Shown here one piece after another: positions 1 through 11,903 of a stretch of DNA of 64,000 nucleotides. Where the stretch lies: the NCBI GenBank assembly GCA_021234155.1, contig JAJEKV010000013.1:17487616-17551615 (forward strand), read 5' to 3'. Position 1 is the first letter of the stretch. Each line of letters begins with the position of its first letter. The DNA is from Isoetes taiwanensis. Its lineage: Eukaryota > Streptophyta > Lycopodiopsida > Isoetales > Isoetaceae. Made by a program: the position numbers and the translations under genes. The notes below the pieces were generated by a model. That model made no database searches and was not told the DNA's origin. It saw only the letters and a program-made list of their open reading frames with translations.

Positions 1-1530
1 CCAGACCTAAATAGCCATCAGAAGCCGTTTGTTCGAGGTCACGGATCCGCTATTGTCCTTTCTAACGTATGGATCGTCACGACCCGCTTCTCGAAGTCGA
101 CATGGGAGGAGGATTGCCTGTGAGCATTGAGTCAAGCACCCGCAATCTCAAAGGCTATCAAGAATTTTCGCTTTCAACCTCCATAAGCTGGATCTTGGAG
201 AGATGTGGAGTCGAGATGTCAAGAGGCAATTTGAGCCGCCACGCTACTGTAGTCTTGTGCTTGAGTGTTGTAGTTCCGAGAGTTCGTGAGCATGATTGAG
301 TCGGCAATATCTTTATCTTTGGCAAACCAAAAGAGTCTCTCGTGCCTTGACCGCTCCAATAATTCTTGGAATGGTGGTCCGAATTGTGCCTGCCGACGGG
401 CAATGAGTAATCTCGAAAGGGCAGCCTTGAGATCTCTTAATGGCCCGTAGTAAAAAAGACTGCGTTTGTCTTGAAGCCGGGTCTCCAGAGTATTCACTCT
501 GCGTAGCAGTCTGAAGGTCACTAAGTGAATCAAGGCTTCTGAGGCCTTCCGTGGCCGCTTTGAACCCCATGCATGAGAACTCTTGGAGATTCTTAGGAAT
601 CCTGAGAGCAAAACAGCCTTTGAGCATCCCCAACATATTGATACAAAAAGTCATGTAGGGCGCGGAGGCAGAGGGGCCTGCTGTTGCCGTGTTTGTGATG
701 TTTGGGATATATGATGAGAACTCCGAGGGCCCGCTTCAGAGGAAGAGAAGATGACATGCGTAAGCGCCGGATGGCACTGTAAGAAGAAGGCTGAAGTGCC
801 AACCGTTGATTTTGAGGAAGGGAAATGAAAGGATCGTTGAGGAAGCATGAGAATGAGGAGGGAGGGAGGAAAGTAATGACGTATCGATGGTATTTCAAAG
901 ATGGCCTCCCCTACGTAAACTTCGTGAGATGGAAGTGGCAGCCCAAGATCTGGCCAACTTCTTTGAGAAGATGAGAACAACAATTGGGGCCAAATCAATG
1001 GTGGTTGAGCTATAGCAAAGTTGACCACTATATTATAGAAAGGCTTATTGATATGGGTGTTCTTGATAGAATAATTAGCGAACTTGCCTACTTAAACTTA
1101 ACAAAGGCCCCATGGGCTTGTCAATACTTGTCGCCATGCATCGCTTGCATGATAAGCAGATAATTCAAACTCGCTGACATCTAGATCCCTCAGATGGCGC
1201 ATCAAGATAAACAAGGTTTGCAAAGGATAAGGAATACCCCTGGAAATTAGGTGCCGGTCGTTGAAACTGGTGCCATCGACCAATCGTGAGTGTAATCCAT
1301 TCTGCCGCTGACGGCGTGAGCTGGCGAACCGCCTAACTGGTCCGGATTTGGAGCCTGGTTCCATTTGTGAAAATTCGTGAAAGCTTCGCCCGACTTCACG
1401 ATTCGGGCTAACAAGGGCTTTACCGAAAGTGGGTAATCGCTAGGCGATAATCGACTTAAAAGAGCCGGGTTCCCCGAGCGTAGGTTTAGCGTAGGGAATT
1501 TTGGGCAGCTTCGCGCAAAAGAGCTCAGAA
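1..1530 (-). pseudogene. Gypsy copy A accessory ORF3 region (partial, decayed)
   Basis: This minus-strand region lies 3' of integrase and matches the ORF3 region of copy B. The motif HINKPFYN and the following WPQ(L/M)LF are shared between the copies (about 900-1060 here). Further down, an ELLER-like segment and a short stretch ending in KD(K/N) also align. Frameshifts break it and the window edge cuts it. Function is unknown. Position and length resemble the extra 3' ORFs known in some plant Gypsy lineages (env-like or putative plant transposon protein ORFs), but family membership was not established. Confidence 0.55.
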
Positions 1531-2549
1531 AAGAACGGTGATGCAAAGGCTGAGAGCCGGAGAACGGAGGACGGCGACGGCTACGCAGAGAGACTTAAAA
1601 GGTTTAGGGCGCCGCTAAAATGGAGGCGTATGGGTATGATGAGCTTAAACTGTAACCGCTGATGGTGCTGTGTGTCTAAAAGATGCCAAGGAGGGGATTG
1701 AGAGGCAAAAATTTGGGCTAAGTCCCCAACAACAAAGGGAGAAGCAATGAACTGTGAGATGAGGCGGAGAGGAATGATCGATGTGACAGGTGGGCTAAAG
1801 GACACACATTACCGTGCTTACTCTGGATATGAAAAGAAGGAATGGCATTTAATGGGCACCCAAGGTGGGAATATCATTAAAACGAAGGTGCTCGGTACCA
1901 TGGCTAGATATACGGAGAAAGATTCCCCATTTAGTAAATAAAATTTTGCATTGCAAAACCACGTTGGCTTAATTCTTTTGATTGGTCCATCGACAGTATT
2001 CTGGCTATATATAAGCAGAAGTGGGGTAGATTGAAGCGACAATCTGCAGGGATGCGCTTCAAGATGTCTGTCATCGGGTTTGCGAATGACAAATGCACTA
2101 TGCCTCTCCAACCGCCTGGAGTGGATTACGCGGCAAAAATGGATTGTCTGACTGCTGCGCCAATCGTGGCATTATATGGACGGTGGTGTGCCGGCGATAT
2201 CGAAGCATGCCGATCCCCACACCAACGGATGGAGGTGATTCCCGCGACCGCTACTGACCCCGAAAGCAATAACCGGTACCATTATCCTCGATACCTCGCC
2301 CAACCTCGAAAGTAGAGGGTTTTCTTCTTAGGATTTCGCAGATAGGCTCGAGCCCGCTTTTTGTATATAGGGTGCGCCTATAGCTGGGGCCAGCTGGTTG
2401 TGCCTTACATTTTGTAAAAAATGCCACCTATAATATAAATATGCCAATCGGGTTTAGTCAAATTATCTCAGTTTGTATCGAACTCAGATCCCGCTGTTGA
2501 TTTTCACTTCTCTCGGTATGAAATGTTTTGAGGCGAAGCCATTAACCAA
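1531..2549 (-). other. Copy A spacer between integrase and ORF3
   Basis: No ORF is supported. The segment matches 14871-15807 of copy B and keeps a CTTATATATAGCCA-type sequence (about 2000-2020 on the minus strand) found in both copies. That could be an internal promoter for ORF3; this is inference. Confidence 0.4.
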
Positions 2550-5500
2550 AGGTAGGTAATGGAGTTCCATCTAATTCAGCTAGTTTGAAAACGGCTAATA
2601 AAAATTCACTTGAACAATTTGATAAGGGCTGCTTATCAAACGTTAGCTTAATTCTAAAATTTTTGTACCGAGAATCATAAAGAAGAACCAAATCCTTCTT
2701 TGGAATGTTTTTGTCTTAAGTCTTTGTCATGCAATGATTTCTCAAACCGTTGTCCATGAAGAACACTCTAACATAAGCATCACTTCTAAGTTCATCCAAC
2801 TGCTCCAATTGATAAACCCTTTCTTTGAGTGCGCAGAAAGCGATTATGGGCAAAGAGTTGAAAACTAGAGTTGGAAGGATGTATTCAAACGGCATGAGAG
2901 CCTTTGACCATAAACCAATTTGAAAGGAGTGTGACCTATAGCCATTTTGAAACAAGTACGTAAGCCCAAAGAACAAAAGAGGGAAGTTTGTTTTGCTACC
3001 ACATGGTGAAGCGCCACAAATTTCTCTTGAGAATTGTGACCAGAGTTTGTTGGTGCTTCGCCAAACCATTCCCTTTGGAGGATAAAGGTGCCTGGTGATG
3101 ATGGATCGTGAGATAACCACAAATTTTGATTTAGTGCGATTGATAAAATGGACACCAACATCACCCACTCAGCCCGTAGCGCCTCGAATCATGTGATGAT
3201 TTGTTGATAGATGACCTTTACCGTATCGGCTGCGTTGTTGTCCGGAAGTGCACAAGCCTTCCATTTGCAGCGAGTCGCTGAGAACCAGAATGTAGCTGCA
3301 CTGGCAAAGCTTCACAAGCAGAGGGTCGATGGGCCCAAATTCACTCTGCTGGTCAAGTGCGCGGGTGCGGCTGCCGCCAAGGGAAGAGCCACCGGTCAAC
3401 GCCCAACCGCATCGCATGGCGTATGGAGCTTTGAAGAGCCGTGAGGGCCAAAAATAACCGCCAGAAGAAGGATTTCGCAGCGCCGGTGTCACCATGAAAA
3501 AATGACTTTCACCACCGGTATCCTTCATGGGCTTCTAACAATATCCGGACCCGCGAGGAGAACACGTCACGTGGCTGATGGTATCCTTACCCTTTTGTAA
3601 AGATGGCCCTGTTCATGGTGTAGCCAATGACCTCCTGAGAAATCTGATGTCGACTCGGATCGCCGGGCTATCGAGAGAGCCGCACCGCGGAAGGGTTTCC
3701 GTGAGGAGATACTGCTGAAGTCATGGAACCAATGTGGTGTGGCCGCACCGTAAAGAGTTGAAAGGCCGTGAAAGGCGCCCTCAGACTCCAAAGGGAGGGA
3801 CTATCCGTGGTGGATAATGGAAAGATAATCCGACAAATATGAGACGGCCACTTTGTGAACAATTTCGTGCAAATTCGCAGTAAGGAGGACCCAACAAGCA
3901 ATGCGCCCGTAAGTACGGATTTGCTGGATCAAATAAAGAAGTGCCCGTGGTCAACAAAGAATTTGATCCGACCGCTTCCAAAGATAGTGACGGAAGCGCT
4001 GGACGCAAAATTAAAACCCAAGGCTTCTCGCCGCGGCGTAGGTAGTTGGGCGCCAATTGAGTTTCCTCGGCCGGGCGACGGCTTTGGTTTGTCAAGCAGC
4101 GACCATATTCTTGAGAAAGAATAGCCACAGCAAATGCCGACATCGGCTACGAACATGAAAGGGCTTGTCCCATTGAGGAGGAACAAGAACTGGGCCCGAA
4201 AAGGCAGAGCTTCAATCGCTGAGCAAAGATCCGCCTGGGAATTCCAAGCCCGGTGGTTCATCACCCGTGAGTTTATGAATGGATCCGCAATGGCCAAGCA
4301 GTCCGTGAATGAAGGTGGAGTAATAATTGACCTTACCTGTGAAAGAGCGCGGTCTCCTTGATATTACCGTGCTTGAGCCTTGAGTAATACAACCGATTTT
4401 AAGGATCCGCGGAGATACCGCTTTGGCCGATAACGTGCGGACTCAACAGTAACACCGAAGTGACGAAAAGGTGCATTCGATTGAGATCACGCTCTATCTA
4501 ATACATTTCCTCTCGGAAGACGAAGCCCACTTATCCAAATGGTCAGCCAAGTGGAATCAGAGGCGAGAAGTCATCTTGGAAAGATTTGGGTAAGAAGGGA
4601 TTTTCCTTCATAAAATCATGAAAGATCGAGAGCATGATGCTGAAACGCTGATGGAGAGTTTGGCTAATTCAAAAGGAACCACCTTGTGGCAGTGCGATCA
4701 CCGGTGGTGAAAGCGGTCTTGAGTTGATCGCATTCTTTGATTGACATCCGATTGCAGTCCAAACCATCCATGAAGGAGTACATCTCATGTCCAAAGAACT
4801 CTTCCTTAACCCTCGGGTTCAATGGAAGGAAGTGGAAAATGATCACGCCCGCGGGTCTCTGATTGAGTTTTCGTGGTCCACGCAAACGCCGGGATCTTAC
4901 CATTGTGTTTGAGTGCAATGACGATGGGGTTCACCCATTCGTATCGTTTGACCTCGTGAGATCAAACCTCGCGCAAGGAGTTTGTCAATTCCGCCTTTGA
5001 CGCGATCAATAATGTAATTGGGGTTGAGCCGCAGATCGTCATATATCGACGTGCATCAAACTTGGTGAGGGAATGGTGAGTCTCTGCCTTTGTTGATCCC
5101 TAAGATCTCAGAGCTCCAAGCTAAAATGTGTTTGAACTTTTGAAGATGGACGGCCCCGTTAATGACAGGTGTCGGAAAGATTTGGCAAAGAATTGACAAA
5201 TGATTGCCTACGCCCACAATCTCAATTTCCGGAGTCTGAATATGGGGATAACTTCCGTGGTTCCGACAATATGAGCAGGAGGTTGAAGCATACCGTGATG
5301 CGTACACTCGCGGGTGAAAAGAGAGGTTGGCCGAAGTTTCATCGCTGCAGGTTGTGCCGCGACAGCCGCGGTACATCTACAAAGAAAGTGGTAGGAGGTT
5401 CAAAGATTCGAAAAGTGATCAACACGCTGATTCGACAAGGAGCCGTGTAAGGGTCAGCAGCGTTCACGTACCGGGTCCTGATCAAGAGTCATTTCTCCCC

Positions 5501-6740
5501 AAGGACCGCAAGATATCTCGGTAGGATTTATCGCAGGCGTAATTGTGGAGCCTGAACTTGATAGATATTCTGGCTTCCTCGTAATCGGTGCTCCGGTGAG
5601 AGGGTTCAGCATTGTCGACGGAAATGATTTTACCCGCTTCAAGTCCATGGTGGCATTGAGGTGACCATCCGTGGATGACTAACCGATCCGCGGCCCAAGA
5701 ATGGATTCTTTGGCCCTGGCGAGAAAGGTCCGGCCACCAACATTTCATATAATCACCGGATCTTCTCCAGCCTTCCAAACACCAAATTCAAGGGGAATCC
5801 GAGATCACTCAATGTTGATGAAGAAGAGGCTGACGCCTTTGAGGTCAGCGCGTGCGGATATGGCCATTAGCCAATTTGATGTCATATGGGCACGTATATT
5901 GTTTGATGCCCATTTGTTTGGCGAGTTTATCCGCGATGAGATTGATCAGCGCTTACCTCCGCCAATTCTGAACATGATTGACTTGTTGATTGCCCAATCG
6001 CGGCATGTACCGTGGGAGTAGAGGTGGTAGCAACAGCCCCAAATCCGTACCAGCCGGAGTGGTAACTGGTCCCCTCGAGCGTGATTGCAGTTTCAAATTG
6101 CGGGCTAAACTTAAAGGAATTTTGATTCTTGCTAGTTCCTCTCGAGTTCCAGAGGCACATGAGAAAAAGGATCTCACTGATCCACAGTACCGAGCAGCGT
6201 AGTAATGAAGCAGCAACTTTGGAGTAGGTCAACCTCGCGCCTATATTTGGATATAACCGGAGATGGAGGTGTTGAGACGCGGGAAGGGCTACTTTTGTCT
6301 TTGTTGAGCTCTCGAGTAGTGGTGCATGAACATTAGCCAACGCGGGCGCCTTCAGCAGCTTGCATGAGGTCTGTAATGCTTATTAACTTTAGGCATGACA
6401 TGCGGCATGAGTTTCCAAGCCGTGCAAAGTGAACCTTTTTCTCTTCATGAGGTATGGTGTCGACAAATAAAGGCAAAAGTTGGGCGCAGCCATTAGAATA
6501 ATGGTTAAGGGACGGATCGGTCCGCTGCGGGAAACCAAACCAACCCAATTTTACTTACCGGACTGGAGGATTAAGAGCCCGAAAATTTCTTCCCTCGCTT
6601 TGTTGATCCATCCGAGGTTGATTGGCAGGAGCTGGTTGATAGCTTGATTGCCGAGGCGCGAGGTATTCCGGCTGACAGGACGCTGCCTTGTTTGCCATTA
6701 GCAATCCAGAGTTGGTAATGCGGAGGCTGACCGGAAGGGT
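2550..6740 (-). pseudogene. Gypsy copy A pol (PR-RT-RH-INT, decayed)
   Basis: Protein-level pieces in pol order on the minus strand match copy B: protease surroundings (about 5480-6220), RT and RNase H (about 3780-5400, including a KFFVDH piece of RNase H near 4000), and integrase with its C-terminal part (about 2716-3530). Frames change many times and stops are frequent, so this is a dead polyprotein. The junction near 6711-6731 reads straight through where copy B carries a 238-bp insertion, so it serves as the empty-site reference. Domain limits are approximate because they rest on reading by eye. Confidence 0.7.
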
Positions 6741-6782
6741 CCGACGGTGCCGTGAAGCCGCACTTGAACTTGTGGAAGCCGA

Positions 6783-8313
6783 GGACACGCCGCGTGGTAT
6801 GACTCCCATTCTGACAGTTGATAACATCGAGCTATGATCAAAAAGGAGGACGGTGTTGGGTCCCCGCTGTTCCTCGCGTTGATAGAGTTGATTGGGTTGC
6901 GTCAGCAGCGGTGGCTGCTGATATTATGCATTGGTGCTGAGGTGTTGTTTGTACTCTGATAAACCATCTTATTGGCGGAAAGGTGTAGGATGAGGCGAAG
7001 TGCACTCTTCCGCGGCATGATTGCACATGTTGCATCTTTACAATGAGGCGGGCTGGTGGAGTTGCACTCATTCGGCCAAGTGGCCTTGATATTTTGCGTA
7101 TGGCACCAGATCCGATCAAGGCCGCTGGATTTGCTGTTGAGGCTGAACAATCAAATTGGGAACCATGACAGGAATGAAAGGAGCTCAAGAGCCACGCCAT
7201 CGAGGAAACATTGATCGAAGTGGATTGATTAAGATCGAAGCCCGCCCAAAGTCTTCTACAGTATTCACCACGAGTCTGGATAGCTGAGGAAGTCCCTTGA
7301 GAAACCGCACTGCATCCGCCTCAGGTGGGGTATTCCTGAGTTTACCGGTGCGTAATGTGAAGTCGATCGGGCAAAATCCTCGCGCACTGCGGGCTCTTGT
7401 TGAAGGTCATTGAGTTGCTTAAGATGAAGTCGATCATCATCCGTGGTCCCATAGCAGAAAGAAAAAGCAGCCTCGACTTTGTTTCCAAGGGCTTTGTTGA
7501 CATGAGCCATTGATGAGGAGCCACGCCAGTTGCGGTGGAAAAAGATGGAATTTCAGTTGATAAGGCGATGACCATTCAGACAGCCAGAGCTCCTCAAATT
7601 CTTCCATATGTGGGCCTGGAGCACTTTGGTCTAAGGGTTTGCCTTTCGTGTTGCCAAAGGTAGGATAAGTCAGCTTAAGAGTATGAAAGGTAGAGGTAAA
7701 AGTGCTGGGCTGGACAGGAACATGATAGTGAGGATATTGAGGTGGAGTTGGCGGTGGCATGGTGCCTGAAAGACCCTGATGAAGGGGTTGCTGAGTGGAG
7801 GTACTGGAGGTGCCTGATCATTGGTTTTGAGGTCGGTAAGGTTGTAAAAAGCAGGAAGAGTGGTGGGAAATGTAGGAAGGGAAATTCACGGGGAGGAGCA
7901 AAGAGACATGTGGATATCCCCGCCCACCCGTGAGGAGATGGCGATGGCCGAAGACCGATGGATGAAGGCATGTTCCGGGGTATGAAAGTAAGGTTGTGCA
8001 AAGTTGAGCCAGATAGGGCTCCCGAGCAGTGATGAGGAGACCGAGGTTGTGGGAGCAATGTTTGCACGCTTTGAGGCGAGAATTGGGACGCCATGACCAC
8101 GAGGGGTGGGTGGCGCCGGCCCGAGTCCCTAGACCTAATGTGGCCTCCCTCAATGTCATAAGCAGATCCATACATGTCACGAACAGCTTCCTTCGATGAT
8201 GGCGCCTCCAGACGCTTTCTCGGGAAAGAAGTTCTTCCTACGTGAAGTTTCTGGATGCATTGGCGGCGTAAGAAAGGAAAATCGAATCGTAATTCGGCAA
8301 AAATGGGCGGCGG
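6783..8313 (-). pseudogene. Gypsy copy A gag (decayed)
   Basis: The minus strand encodes a retrotransposon Gag related to copy B gag: a proline/serine-rich N-terminal part (about 7675-8300), then the capsid-like core containing KFHLFPPQLAW and a stretch near HYGTTDDD (about 7400-7600). The C-terminal zinc knuckle is ruined: where copy B has an intact CX2CX4HX4C, copy A around 6783-6830 keeps only the first and last cysteines. Several frameshifts split it. Gag would package the element RNA in cytoplasmic particles; this copy cannot make a full protein. Confidence 0.75.
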
Positions 8314-8907
8314 TGTTTGGGGTCCTGGTTCGAACTCCTCAAGAAGACAGCCTCTCAGTGGAGGACCCTTGGATCTAACAGGGAGAATCCGGGGGACTAT
8401 GTCACGGGATTTGCAAGAAAAGAACAAGAAGAAGAAAACAGAACAAAAAGAGAACAATGAGAGGAAAATGATAAGCTTCCTTGATATCAATGATGAACAT
8501 ACATGAGCTCTCGCAATCGAGAGGAGAAAGAGAAACAAGACTCAAAACTCATCTAAAAACTCATGTGCTAGCTCTACTCATATATATAGTACAATGGCCT
8601 TTGGCCCAATATAGACACTCGACCGATCTCGGTGCCGACTCACGGAAGGAGGCCGATTTGCAGGAATGTTGGCGGTGCCTCTTGAAGTGCCTAGAATCAC
8701 TTTGGACGGCGTGGGCGATGGCGACGGTCATCACTTGTCGCTGGCCTCTTGGTAGCGTAACCAGTGCTTTGACTGCGTGGTCTCTTGCTTGGTCTTCTGG
8801 TGGGCCTTGGACGGCCGACCCGCGGCTGCTGTCAGGATCCTTGAGCTTGACTCGTCCGTCAGAGCGGCATGAATAGTCCCGTACCGGGAGAGGCAAGAAA
8901 ACTAACA
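8314..8907 (-). repeat. 5' LTR of Gypsy copy A
   Basis: The minus-strand reading starts TGTTAG and ends CCCCAAACA, giving TG...CA ends and 594 bp. It aligns throughout with the LTR at 18754-19344, including the TATATATA stretch (about 8578-8590 here) and the segment around GCGAGAGCTCATGTAT. The boundary was set by where similarity between the two LTRs stops. A canonical primer-binding site directly after the CA end was not recognised, so the internal boundary could be off by some tens of bases. Confidence 0.8.
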
Positions 8908-10323
8908 AGCGTGCAAACATTGCTCACAGCCTCAGTCACCTCATCACTATCAGGAGCCCTATCAGGCTCAACCTTCTCAACCTTACTTTCATACCCCAGA
9001 ACATGCCTACATTCATCCTTCTTCTGGCCATACACCTCTGCCTTCACAACCATCATCTCCTACGGGCGGACAAGGATATCCACATGTCTCTTTTGCTCCT
9101 CCCCAAGAATTTCCCTTCCCTACATTTCCCACCGCTCTTCCTGTTTACAACCTTACCGACCTCAAAACCAATGATCAGGCACCTCCAGTACCTCCACCTC
9201 AGTTACCCCTTCATCAGGGTCTTTCAGGCACCATGCCACCTCCAACTCCACCTCAATATAATCCCTATCCAGTTCCTGTCCAGCCAAGCACTTTCACCTC
9301 TACCTTTTAGACCCTTAAGCTGACTTATCCAACCTTTGGCAACACGAAAGGCAAACCATTAGACCAAAGTGCTCAGGCCCACATGGAAGAATTTGAGGCT
9401 CTGGCTGCTCTAAATGGTCATGCACAACCTCAACTGAAATTTCATATCTTTTCCACCACACTGCGTGGCTCTCCTCACCAATGGCTTATGTCCAACAAAA
9501 GCCACTGGAAACAAGATTGGTCAGAAATGAAAACTGCTTTTCTTTCTCACTATGGAACCACGGATGATGATCAATTTCATCTCAAGCAACTCAATGATCT
9601 TCAACAAGAGCCCACGAGTCCGCCGGGGATTTTGCGGTCGACTTCACCTCCTGCCAAGAACTCAAGGAGTACCCGACCGAGCGGATCTTGGTTTCTCCAA
9701 GGACTTCCTCCAAATATCCGACTTATGATGAATACTGCGCCCCAAGACTTTGGAGCGGGCTATCGATCTTGTCAATCACTCAGTCAATGTTTCCTCCCGT
9801 GGCGTGGCTCTTCAGGAGCTCCCTTTCATTCCACCAGTCATGGTTCCACAGACTGCTGTCCAACCTCAACAAGCCACTTTCGGCCAGTAGCTTAGATCGG
9901 TGCCATATCGCAAACATCAAGGCCACTTGGCAAATGAGTGCAACTCCACCAATGGCCCCGCCTCATTGTAAAAGATGCAACATGTGCAATCATGCCCGCG
10001 GAAGAGTGCACGCAACTCATCCTACACCGTTCCGCAACAAACTGGTTTATCAAGTGCAAACAACACCTCAGCAACAATCGCCATATCAGCCGCAACCACT
10101 GCAGGCTCAACCCAATCAACTCTATCAGCAACCGGAGCAACAACGGGGACCCAACACACGCCCCCCTTTTGATCCTTCTAAAGCTCAGTGTTATCACTGT
10201 CACGAATGGGGTCATACCACCACGACATGTCCTCAACTTCCACAAGTTCAGGTGCAGCTTCCTGGCACCAATCAGACCACCTCGGTCCGCCTAACGGCCC
10301 CGGGGGGTGCACCTATCATATAG
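8908..10323 (+). pseudogene. Gypsy copy B gag, 5'-truncated and frameshifted
   Basis: Retrotransposon Gag. A proline-rich N-terminal part occupies about 9003-9310. The capsid-like domain (9383-9895) begins MEEFEALAAL and contains a KFHIF segment and HYGTTDDDQFHLKQLND. A frame change near 9700 leads into a glutamine-rich linker and an intact zinc knuckle, CYHCHEWGHTTTTC (CX2CX4HX4C, 10189-10230), which would bind element RNA. Spacing of the cysteines and histidine is normal. The 5' start is missing because the element begins inside gag, and at least two frameshifts make it non-functional as read. Confidence 0.8.
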
Positions 10324-10535
10324 GGGGTACCACATGTGCGTGCACGGGGTCGCCGAAAACCCCCTTGTATACGCCTTAGAAATCTTCTAAAAACCCCCAT
10401 TTCAGCCACATATTGAACCAGAGTCACCTAAAAAAAGCCCCTTCGGTAAGAGTATATGTATGGTTCAAGTCTAGAATAAACCCTTTTGGGTCACTCACAT
10501 GAATTGTACGGCTATAACTATGTGAACCCCCCTTG
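10298..10535. mobile_element. 238-bp TIR (MITE-like) insertion in Gypsy copy B
   Basis: The segment is flanked by the direct repeat CTAACGG (10291-10297 and 10536-10542). It carries imperfect inverted termini, GGGGGGTGCACCTA at 10302-10315 against TATGTGAACCCCCC at 10519-10532 (12 of 14 match when reverse-complemented). Copy A at 6711-6731 lacks the segment and reads straight across the site. No coding capacity was seen. The 7-bp duplication (8 bp with one mismatch) leaves the superfamily open. Confidence 0.75.
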
Positions 10536-11090
10536 CTAACGGCTTACCAACTTTGGATTGCCAATGGCAAACAAGGCCCGCGTCCCGTTCTTTGGAAACC
10601 ACCTCGCGCGCCTCAGCAATCACGCTATCAACCAGCTCCTGCCCATCAACCTCAGCGGGATCAACAAGCACAGGAAGAAATTTTTCAGGCTCTTAATTCT
10701 CCAGTCCAGTCGTCAAATTGGGTTGGTTTGGTTTCCGCGCCCGACCGTATGTCCACGTCCCTTAACCATTATTCCTAATGGCACGCAACCTGCCTTTGCA
10801 GTTGACACAATCCTTCATGAAGAGGACAAAAAGGTTCACTTTGCACCTGACTTGGAAAAACTCATGCCTCATGTCATGCCTAAAAATGCGCCAAAGCGGT
10901 TTGAACCTCATGCAAAAAGGCTGGCGAAGGCCGCGACGCTGGCTAATGTTCATGCCACCACCGAGCTCGACAACGACAAGATGCACCTTCCACATCTCAA
11001 CCTCCACGCTCTCAGACATATCCGAATATTGCTGCCGAGGTCGACCTACTCAAAGAAGTTGCTGCTTCATTACCACGCACTCCAGCACCT

Positions 11091-11663
11091 GTGGATTCAG
11101 CAGATCCTTTTTCTCATGTACCTCTAGAACTCCAAGAGGAGCTGGCCAAAATCAAAATCCCCTTAAGTTTGGCAACAATTTTGAAACTATGTCCTGCTCT
11201 CAAGGACCAGTTACCACTCCCGACCATTTTGGTTGGGGCTGTTGCTACCTCTACACCCACGGTCCATGCCACGGTGGGCAATCAACAGGTCAATCATGTT
11301 CAAATTGACGGAGGTAGCGCGGTCAATCTCATCACGGATAAACTCCGCAAACAAATGGGCATCAAACAACTCTATCGTGCCCCATATGACATCAAATTGG
11401 CTAATGGCCATATCACGAGACCTCAAGGCGTCACACCTCTTCTTCACATTAACATTGGTGATCTCCGATTCCCCTTAGAATTTGGTGTTTGGAAGGCGGG
11501 TGAAGATCCAGGTGATTATGAAATGTTGGTCGGCATACCTTTTCTCCGCCAAGCCAAGAGTATCCATTATTGGGCCACGGATCAGTTAGTCATCACAGAT
11601 GGTCACCTCAATGCCATTATGGACTTGGAAACCGTAAGATCATTTTTCGGCCGACAATGCTGA
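11091..11663 (+). CDS. Gypsy copy B protease region
   Basis: An open stretch of 190 codons holds a retroviral-type aspartic protease. The active-site motif reads QIDGGSAVNLITDKL (about residues 71-85); plant Gypsy elements often have DGGS where classical retropepsins have D-S/T-G. Downstream hydrophobic segments (YEMLVGIPFLRQ) resemble the second half of the fold. Such a protease cuts the Gag-Pol polyprotein inside the particle. It is part of a broken polyprotein: upstream gag and downstream RT are in other frames, so the ATG at 11091 is only the first methionine in this open stretch. Catalytic residues appear present. Confidence 0.75.
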   Translation: MDSADPFSHVPLELQEELAKIKIPLSLATILKLCPALKDQLPLPTILVGAVATSTPTVHATVGNQQVNHVQIDGGSAVNLITDKLRKQMGIKQLYRAPYDIKLANGHITRPQGVTPLLHINIGDLRFPLEFGVWKAGEDPGDYEMLVGIPFLRQAKSIHYWATDQLVITDGHLNAIMDLETVRSFFGRQC

Positions 11664-11903
11664 ACCCTCTCTCCGACACCGATTAGGGGGGCCCGGAATA
11701 TCTATCAAGTTCGGGCTCCACCGCGAATGCGCCTCTGTCATCCTACCCGAATATCTTTGATCCTTGGGGAGAAATGACTCTTGATCGGGGACCGGTGTGG
11801 CTGCCTTGCTTGACCCTACCGGCTCCTTGCAATGCATCCAACGTGTTGATCACTTTTCGGATGCCGAACTTCCTCCCGATCCTGTTGATGTACAAAAGCC
11901 GTC

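Larger units (their letters stand above)
1..8907 (-). mobile_element. Ty3/Gypsy LTR retrotransposon copy A, cut by left window edge
   Basis: Read on the minus strand, this is a Gypsy element: 5' LTR (8314-8907), gag, protease, RT/RNase H, integrase and an accessory 3' ORF region. It runs off the window at position 1, at a point matching about 17300 of copy B. Homology to copy B (8908-19344) is continuous along its length, with many small indels and stop codons, so no long ORF survives. The missing 3' end should lie to the left of the window. Adding the part present in copy B gives a full element of about 11 kb. It is unlikely to be autonomous. Confidence 0.85.

Noticed and set aside
7675-8538. 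287-codon minus ORF as a host gene
   Set aside because: It spans the Gypsy LTR end and the decayed gag of copy A; the first part is LTR sequence.
8196-8876. Plus-strand ORFs across the copy A LTR
   Set aside because: They are antisense to LTR and gag of copy A, with no recognisable content.
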